Assembly: GCF_012910785.2 (NCBI RefSeq)
Contig: NZ_WTVH02000007.1
Coordinates: 1 to 55,295 of the forward strand
Reading direction: 5' to 3'
DNA length: 55,295 nt
DNA from: Aromatoleum buckelii
GTDB taxonomy: Bacteria; Pseudomonadota; Gammaproteobacteria; Burkholderiales; Rhodocyclaceae
The position numbers were made by a program, and so were the translations under genes. Under the pieces are notes generated by a model. That model did not search any database and was not told the origin of the DNA. It saw nothing but the letters and a program-made list of their open reading frames with translations. Every line of letters begins with the position of its first letter. Position 1 is the stretch's first letter. Below are positions 50,326 through 55,295 of the stretch, piece by piece.

Positions 50326-51945
50326 ATGGCCCGTTCCACCGCATCGACCGCTGCAAGCAGCACCGAAAAGAAGACCCGCGCCCCGCGTAAAGCGAAGGCG
50401 CCCCTCACCACCCGAGAGAACCTCTCCGCCCTGATCGGCACCGCCCGCAAGATCCTGCGCAAGGACAAGGGCCTCAACGGCGACGTGGACCGGTTGCCAC
50501 TGCTCACTTGGGTGATGTTCCTCAAGTTCCTCGACGATCTCGAGACCATTCACGAGGAAGAAGCCGAGCTCGACGGCAAGCCCTACCAGCCGATCATCGA
50601 GCGGCCATATCGCTGGCGCGACTGGGCTGCGCGCGAAGACGGCATCACGGGCGACGAGTTGCTCGCCTTCATCGGGCAGGATCTTACCGTGCGCCCCGAC
50701 GGCAAATCCGGGAAGGGCCTGTTCGCTCATCTGCGCGGCCTCGCCGGAGAGGGCGAGAAGGGCAGTCAGCGCGAAGTCATCGCCAACGTTTTCAAGGGCG
50801 TGCAGAACCGCATGGTCAGCGGCTACCTGCTGCGCGACATCCTCAACAAGATCAACGGCATCCACTTCTCGTCCAGCGAGGAGATCCACACCCTTTCGCA
50901 CCTATACGAATCCATGCTGCGCGAGATGCGCGATGCCGCTGGTGATGCGGGCGAGTTCTACACGCCGCGTCCATTAGTGCGCTTCATGGTGCGGGTTACC
51001 GACCCGCGGCTAGGTGAGACAGTCCTGGATCCGGCCTGTGGGACCGGCGGTTTTCTGGTCGAAGCCTACGACCACATCGCCCCGCAGGTGACCACGCCGG
51101 AAGAGCGCCGCACGCTGCAGCGTGACACCCTATACGGCCAGGAAGCCAAGCCCTTGCCCTACATGCTGGCGCAGATGAATCTGCTGCTGCATGGCCTGGA
51201 GGCACCGCAGATCGCCTACGGCAACACGCTCGATCGCCGGATCGCGGAGATCGGTCACAGCGAGCGGGTGGACGTCATCCTCACCAATCCGCCCTTCGGC
51301 GGAGAGGAGGAGGTCGGCATCAAGGCCAACTTCCCGCCCAACATGCAGACAGCGGAAACCGCGCTGCTCTTCCTGCAGTTCATCATGCGCAAGCTGCGCG
51401 TGGCGGGCGCCCCGGTGCTTGGCGGCAAACCGGCTGCACGGGGTGGCCGGGCCGCGGTGGTCGTGCCCAACGGCACCTTGTTCGGTGACGGTGTGTGTGC
51501 CGCCGTCAAGGAGGAGCTGCTCAAGTCCTTCAACCTCCACACCATCGTGCGCTTGCCGCAGGGCGTGTTCGCGCCCTACACCGACATTCCCGCCAACTTG
51601 CTGTTCTTCGAGCGCAGCGGCTCGACCGAGACCATCTGGTATTACGAACTGCCGCTGCCCGAGGGGCGCAAGAAGTACAGCAAGACCGCGCCGCTGCAAT
51701 TCGACGAGTTCGCTCAGATCACTGTCTGGTGGAACGACCGCCAGGAAGGCCCGCAGGCCTGGAAGGTGAGTGCCGCCGATATCGCGGCGCGCGGCTACAA
51801 CCTTGACTTGAAGAACCCCAACGCCAGGGCAGGTCTGGAGCATGCCGACCCCAAGGACCTGATCGCATCCATGCGCGGCCACGAGGCTGAGGTGATGCGA
51901 CTGCTGGGCGAGATCGAAGCGCTGGTGGCTGAGGTGCAGAGATGA
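50326..51945 (+). CDS. hsdM: Type I restriction-modification N6-adenine methyltransferase HsdM
   Basis: A 539-residue modification subunit. The N-terminal helical domain (LSALIGTARKILRKDKGLNG ... HLPLL-type HsdM_N region) is followed by the methylase domain: AGEFYTPRPLVRFMVRV, SAM motif VLDPACGTGGFLVEAYDH at about 233-250, and catalytic NPPF at 321-324 (VILTNPPFGGEEE). A lysine-rich N-terminal tail precedes the domain. I use the ATG at 50326, 3 bp after an in-frame TTG. It starts 15 bp after hsdR and overlaps the next gene by 4 bp. Confidence 0.95.
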   Translation: MARSTASTAASSTEKKTRAPRKAKAPLTTRENLSALIGTARKILRKDKGLNGDVDRLPLLTWVMFLKFLDDLETIHEEEAELDGKPYQPIIERPYRWRDWAAREDGITGDELLAFIGQDLTVRPDGKSGKGLFAHLRGLAGEGEKGSQREVIANVFKGVQNRMVSGYLLRDILNKINGIHFSSSEEIHTLSHLYESMLREMRDAAGDAGEFYTPRPLVRFMVRVTDPRLGETVLDPACGTGGFLVEAYDHIAPQVTTPEERRTLQRDTLYGQEAKPLPYMLAQMNLLLHGLEAPQIAYGNTLDRRIAEIGHSERVDVILTNPPFGGEEEVGIKANFPPNMQTAETALLFLQFIMRKLRVAGAPVLGGKPAARGGRAAVVVPNGTLFGDGVCAAVKEELLKSFNLHTIVRLPQGVFAPYTDIPANLLFFERSGSTETIWYYELPLPEGRKKYSKTAPLQFDEFAQITVWWNDRQEGPQAWKVSAADIAARGYNLDLKNPNARAGLEHADPKDLIASMRGHEAEVMRLLGEIEALVAEVQR

Positions 51946-53093
51946 CGGCAGTGACGCCTGCAGAGCCCGAATACTGCGCTATCCATAGCGACATCGTCGC
52001 ACTGCTGGAGGCCGCCCGACGCGCGGCGGCGCGCAGCGTCAACGCACTGATGACGGCGACCTACTGGGAGATCGGCCGGCGCATCGTCGAGTTCGAGCAG
52101 GGCGGCGAAGCCCGTGCCGAGCGGGGCCAGCAGTTGCTGCAGCGCCTGTCAGCCGACTTGGGGCAGCGCTTCGGCAGAGGTTTCAGCGTCGACAACCTGG
52201 AGCAGATGCGCCTCTTTTACCTCGCGTATCCGCCCCGGCTGATTTCCGAGGCGCTGTCTCGGAATACCACCGAACTGCCCTCCGACGGAAAATCCGAGAC
52301 GGTGTCTCGGAATATCGCCCCGCAGCTTCTGGCGCAGGCCTTGCCGCTGTCGTGGTCGCACTATGTGCATCTGGTGCGTCGTACCCGCTCCGAAGAGGAA
52401 CGCCGTTTCTACGAAGCCGAAGCCCTGCGCGGCGGGTGGAGTGTACGGCAGCTCGATCGGCAAATCAGCAGCCAGTTCTACACGCGGGCGCTGCTGTCCA
52501 CGAACAAGCGTGCCATGCTGGAAAAGGGCAGCCAGCCCCAGCACGGCGACATCGTCACGCCGGACGAGGCCATCAAAGACCCTTACGTCCTGGAATTCCT
52601 CAACCTCAAGGACGAGTATTCCGAGTCTCAACTGGAAGATGCACTCATTCACCGCCTTGAGGACTTTCTGCTGGAGCTGGGCAACGATTTCACCTTCGTT
52701 GGTCGCCAGCGGCGGCTCCGCATCGACGAGAGCTGGTTTCGGGTAGACCTCCTGTTTTTCCATCGTCGCCTGCGCTGCCTGGTCATCATCGACCTGAAGC
52801 TCAACCAACTGACCCATGCCGACGTTGGCCAGATGCACATGTACTGCAATTACGCCCGCGAGCACTGGACCCTACCGGGCGAGAATCCGCCGGTTGGCCT
52901 GATCCTGTGCGCACGGGCCAAATCCGCCTTGGCTCGCTACGCTCTGGACGGGCTGCCGAACAAGATCATGGCTGCAGAATACCGGACCGTGCTGCCCGAC
53001 GTGGAACTGCTGCAAGCGGAGTTGGAGAAGACGCGGCGCGAGCTGGAGGCGCGGAAGATCGCGCGCAGTGGTGATGCGGAGGGCGGCGCATGA
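51942..53093 (+). CDS. DUF1016 (YhcG-type) PD-(D/E)XK nuclease family protein
   Basis: A 383-residue protein with the N-terminal DUF1016_N domain (ATYWEIGRRIVEFEQGGEAR, RFGRGFSVDNLEQMRLFYLA) and the C-terminal nuclease-like domain: RLRIDESWFRVDLLFFHRRL, CLVIIDLKLNQLTHADVGQM, YARE. The D...DLK pattern matches the active site of the superfamily. These proteins commonly accompany type I restriction genes, and a nuclease role is inferred. Its ends overlap hsdM and hsdS by 4 bp each (ATGA), so it is translated as an integral part of the operon. It sits between M and S rather than outside them. Confidence 0.9.
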   Translation: MTAVTPAEPEYCAIHSDIVALLEAARRAAARSVNALMTATYWEIGRRIVEFEQGGEARAERGQQLLQRLSADLGQRFGRGFSVDNLEQMRLFYLAYPPRLISEALSRNTTELPSDGKSETVSRNIAPQLLAQALPLSWSHYVHLVRRTRSEEERRFYEAEALRGGWSVRQLDRQISSQFYTRALLSTNKRAMLEKGSQPQHGDIVTPDEAIKDPYVLEFLNLKDEYSESQLEDALIHRLEDFLLELGNDFTFVGRQRRLRIDESWFRVDLLFFHRRLRCLVIIDLKLNQLTHADVGQMHMYCNYAREHWTLPGENPPVGLILCARAKSALARYALDGLPNKIMAAEYRTVLPDVELLQAELEKTRRELEARKIARSGDAEGGA

Positions 53094-54355
53094 AGGCGTG
53101 GCCCAAAGTCGCACTCGGCGACATTGCGCCGATTGTTCGCCGCCCGGTCAAAATCAGGCACGATGCGGCATATCCCGAGCTCGGAATTCGATCTTTTGGT
53201 CGCGGGACATTCCACAAGCCCGCACTTTCCGGAGCGGATGTCGGGAGCAAACGGTTGTTTCGGATCGAACCGGGAGATTTGCTCTTCTCAAATGTCTTTG
53301 CGTGGGAAGGCGCCATTGCAGTGGCAGTTCCGGCTGACGCCGGGCGATTCGGATCACATCGATTCATCACCTGCGTTGTTGATCCCGCCAGGGCGAATGC
53401 TACCTTCCTCAAACTCTACTTGACTGCGTCTCCGGATGGACGTGAGCAGGTGCTGAAAGCGTCGCCCGGCGGTGCAGGGCGAAATCGGACGCTGGGTGTC
53501 GAGAAGTTGGGGAGAATTCGGGTTCCGCTCCCACCGCTAGCCGAACAACAAGCCCTCGTTGCCCGCCTCGAGGCGTTGGCCGAGAAAACCCGGCAGGTCG
53601 AAGCGCATCTGGCAGCCGTCGAGCGCGACGCTGAGCGCCTTGTCAGGGCCTACATTTTTCATCCTCCAGGTGAGCATCCGACGAAGCGGCCAATGTCGGA
53701 GCTGCTATCTCAGCGGCAGCCAGACGTGACGGTTGATGGAACCGTTCAATACCGTTTTGCAGGCGTCTACTCGTTCGGTCGTGGTGTATTTCCAAGTGTC
53801 GTCAAGGCCGGATGCGAGTTTGCTTACGAGCGGCTCTCAACTGTTCGAACTGGTGACTTCACATATCCAAAGTTGATGGCCTGGGAGGGCGCGCTGGGTG
53901 TCGTGCCGCCGGAATGCGACGGCATGGTTGTCTCTCCGGAATTTCCGGTGTTCTCGGTCAACACGGAGGAAATCCTGCCCGAACTGCTAGATATCTACTT
54001 CCGCACTCCGGAAGTCTGGCCTGCGTTGGCAGAACTGAGCGGTGGCACCAACGTTCGCCGTCGCCGCCTACAGCCATCGGCGTTTCTGAGCTATGAAATG
54101 CCGGTTCCGTCGATGGAAACGCAATTGAAGCTACGTGAGGCATATCGACGGACCCAGGCCCTCAAGGCCAAGCACTCCGCCATCCGCGAAGCCAACGCCG
54201 CGCTCGTGCCCGCGACACTCGAGAGGGTGTTCAGCTCTGCCGAGCCGTCGGCGTCTGAGGATTATCGTCCGAGCCTAGGCCCTGTTCACAGTAGCCGATT
54301 TGTGTTTCCATCCGGGATTTTGGATGTTGACCATGGATCGACGAATGTTGAGTGA
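53090..54355 (+). CDS. hsdS: Type I restriction specificity subunit HsdS, 3' end altered by IS
   Basis: A 421-residue specificity subunit with two target-recognition domains: the first from MKAWPKVALGDIAPIV, ending at the conserved VPLPPLAEQQALVARLEALA, the second from RPMSELLSQRQPDVTVDGTV, ending at MPVPSMETQLKLREAYRRTQ, each followed by a dimerisation helix. The IS element inserted at 54279 supplies the last ~25 codons (from ...RPSLG onward). Joining the sequence across one CTAG copy would continue the frame for about 40 codons to a TGA at 55224-55226. The lost part lies beyond the second conserved helix, so the subunit may still work. Confidence 0.92.
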   Translation: MKAWPKVALGDIAPIVRRPVKIRHDAAYPELGIRSFGRGTFHKPALSGADVGSKRLFRIEPGDLLFSNVFAWEGAIAVAVPADAGRFGSHRFITCVVDPARANATFLKLYLTASPDGREQVLKASPGGAGRNRTLGVEKLGRIRVPLPPLAEQQALVARLEALAEKTRQVEAHLAAVERDAERLVRAYIFHPPGEHPTKRPMSELLSQRQPDVTVDGTVQYRFAGVYSFGRGVFPSVVKAGCEFAYERLSTVRTGDFTYPKLMAWEGALGVVPPECDGMVVSPEFPVFSVNTEEILPELLDIYFRTPEVWPALAELSGGTNVRRRRLQPSAFLSYEMPVPSMETQLKLREAYRRTQALKAKHSAIREANAALVPATLERVFSSAEPSASEDYRPSLGPVHSSRFVFPSGILDVDHGSTNVE

Positions 54356-55094
54356 TACGCAGTGGGCTCGGATCGCAGACTTGCTCCCGGGCAAACCGAC
54401 TGACAAAGGCGGCCGTGCGGCCGACAACCGTCGCTTTGTCGAAGCAGTGCTGTACCTCGCCCGAACCGGCTGTCCCTGGCGTGACCTGCCGCCGGAACTG
54501 GGCAAGTGGCACTCGGTGTATGTCCGCTTTTCGCGGTGGGAGCAGTACGGGGTATGGGATCGCGTTGCCCAAACCCTGTGTGGAGAGGCCGATCTGGAAG
54601 AGCTGTTCATTGATTCCACCGTCGTGCGTGCGCACCAACATTCGGCCGGCGCGCCCAAAAAAACGCTGGCGATCAGGCGATCGGTCGCTCGCGGGGCGGA
54701 CTGAGCACCAAGATCCACGCCTGCGTCGATGCGCTCGGCAACCCCTTGCGGCTGATTCTGACCGGCGGACAAGTTGCCGATGTCACCCAGGCGGCGGCCC
54801 TCATCGAAGCCATTGCGACCGACGCGGTCATCGCCGACAAGGGGTACGACAGCGATGCCTTCATCGAGACCATTGAAGCCAGCGGCGCACAAGCCATTAT
54901 TCCGCCTCGGCGAAACAGGACTTCTCAACGGCACGTCGACTGGCATCGCTACAAGGCGCGCAACCTCGTTGAGCGGTTCTTCAACCGACTCAAACAGTTC
55001 CGACGCCTGGCCACGCGCTACGACAAACTCGTTCATCGGTTCAACGCCTTCTTGCAACTGGCATGTGCCTACATCCGGCTACTGTGAACGCGCC
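54279..55094 (+). mobile_element. IS5-family insertion sequence, 816 bp, CTAG target duplication
   Basis: The element is bounded by ~19-bp imperfect inverted repeats (left GCCCTGTTCACAGTAGCCG, right end complementary GGCGCGTTCACAGTAGCCG; 16 of 19 match) and flanked on both sides by CTAG (54275-54278 and 55095-55098). It encodes one transposase made by frameshifting. Size and target site fit the IS427-like branch of IS5. Both ends and the coding frames are intact, so it is probably recent and mobile. Confidence 0.92.
54333..55087 (+). CDS. IS5-family transposase, -1 frameshift at an A7 run
   Basis: A DDE transposase encoded in two overlapping frames. The first frame starts MDRRMLSDTQWARIADLLPG and runs through CPWRDLPPELGKW and LFIDSTVVRAHQHSAG to a stop at 54704. 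Seven A at 54657-54663 form a slippage site; moving back one base there continues directly into GRSRGGLSTKIHACVDALGN, then VIADKGYDSDAF and RNLVERFFNRLKQFRRLATR, ending at 55087. The DDE residues are D (FIDS), D (IADKGYD) and E (VERFFNRLK). The fused protein is about 250 residues. Both frames are otherwise open, so this is programmed slippage rather than decay. Confidence 0.9.
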
Positions 55095-55295
55095 CTAGTA
55101 ACCGGGCAGCTAAAATACCGTTCGTTCGGGCTGGCCGCTGCATCCCGCTATGAGGCAGGTGGTCGATGCGGCCGTGGTGATGCAGGGGCAGAAGATCCAG
55201 TTTGCGATAGTGGATCCGGGGGCTGAGTCCTGCGAGATCCGGGGCAGTTGCGGCGGTTAGTGGTTGAGGGGTAAGTCAGTCAGCTCTTCGGCCGT
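55095..55295 (+). other. Sequence beyond the IS, displaced end of the hsdS region
   Basis: The first bases continue the hsdS frame if the IS is removed, up to a TGA at 55224-55226. A 36-codon open frame from an ATG at 55150 (MRQVVDAAVVMQGQKIQFAI...) overlaps it in another phase but has no clear ribosome binding site. Nothing else can be supported before the window ends. Confidence 0.4.

Larger units (their letters stand above)
32343..55295 (+). mobile_element. Integrative element (SPI-7/PAGI-2/ICEclc-like) in guaA, right end beyond window
   Basis: Everything from the guaA stop onward has island character: an adjacent P4-type integrase, AlpA-like and KfrA-like regulators, the ICE core families STY4534/DUF3577, DUF3275 and DUF6094, a SNF2-like helicase, large gene-free gaps with repeated leaders, and restriction cargo with an insertion sequence. 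No relaxase, type IV secretion or ParB genes lie in the visible part, so whether it is still conjugative cannot be judged. Confidence 0.85.

Noticed and set aside
55150-55260. 36-codon open frame after the IS element
   Set aside because: No ribosome binding site, overlaps the reconstructed hsdS tail, and the window ends too soon to judge.
32343-55295. Search for tRNA genes, CRISPR arrays, relaxase or type IV secretion genes in the island
   Set aside because: None seen: no regularly spaced repeat-spacer pattern, no tRNA-like cloverleaf next to the integrase, and no conjugation protein motifs in this part of the element.

Overview
The window is 55.3 kb of high-GC DNA. Gene content and order (lpdA-zapE, a phasin, the mobB-moeA-moaD-moaE cluster, clpB, ppiD, guaBA) suggest a betaproteobacterium of the Rhodocyclales, such as the Aromatoleum/Azoarcus/Thauera group. 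That assignment is inference from gene content; no rRNA or tRNA gene is present to confirm it.

Positions 1-32342 are ordinary chromosome. In order they hold: the 3' part of lpdA, zapE, a SAM methyltransferase, a DinG/YoaA-type helicase and an ATP-grasp protein; a molybdenum-cofactor cluster (mobB, moeA, moaD, moaE); a convergent phasin gene; clpB behind a recognisable heat-shock promoter; ppiD and convergent fabI; a six-helix membrane protein; an oligopeptide-type ABC importer (lipoprotein plus two permeases, no ATPase gene beside it); the bacterial end-joining pair ku-ligD; selO; smpB divergent from ratA-rnfH; a DUF4124 protein divergent from guaB; and guaA.

From the 3' end of guaA the sequence becomes an integrative element of the SPI-7/PAGI-2/ICEclc type. 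Its left end holds a cluster of seven copies of a ~10-bp repeat (probable arm-type integrase sites), a P4-type tyrosine integrase, an AlpA-like regulator, a degenerate HD-like protein, a KfrA-like protein with an iterated operator, and widely spaced core genes: STY4534/DUF3577, DUF3275, a DUF6094 methylase-like protein, three unrecognised proteins and a zinc-finger SNF2-like helicase. No right end, conjugation gene or second attachment site lies in the window.

The most interesting signal is in the long gaps between these core genes. Five copies of a ~41-nt element occur there. Each can fold into a hairpin with a near-invariant 13-nt loop, a fixed 3-nt linker, a second small hairpin, and a G-run able to pair back to the first loop as a pseudoknot. 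Both stems and the pseudoknot show compensatory changes between copies. Four copies are followed by a longer hairpin and by a hairpin whose 3' arm is the ribosome binding site of the next gene; a fifth copy lies inverted upstream of the HD-like gene. This looks like a reusable structured leader RNA controlling the genes of the element.

From 45.7 kb the cargo begins: a CoiA-like predicted nuclease divergent from a membrane/zinc-ribbon protein, then a type I restriction operon hsdR-hsdM-(DUF1016 nuclease)-hsdS. An intact IS5-family element with a CTAG target duplication has landed in the 3' end of hsdS and replaced its last codons.
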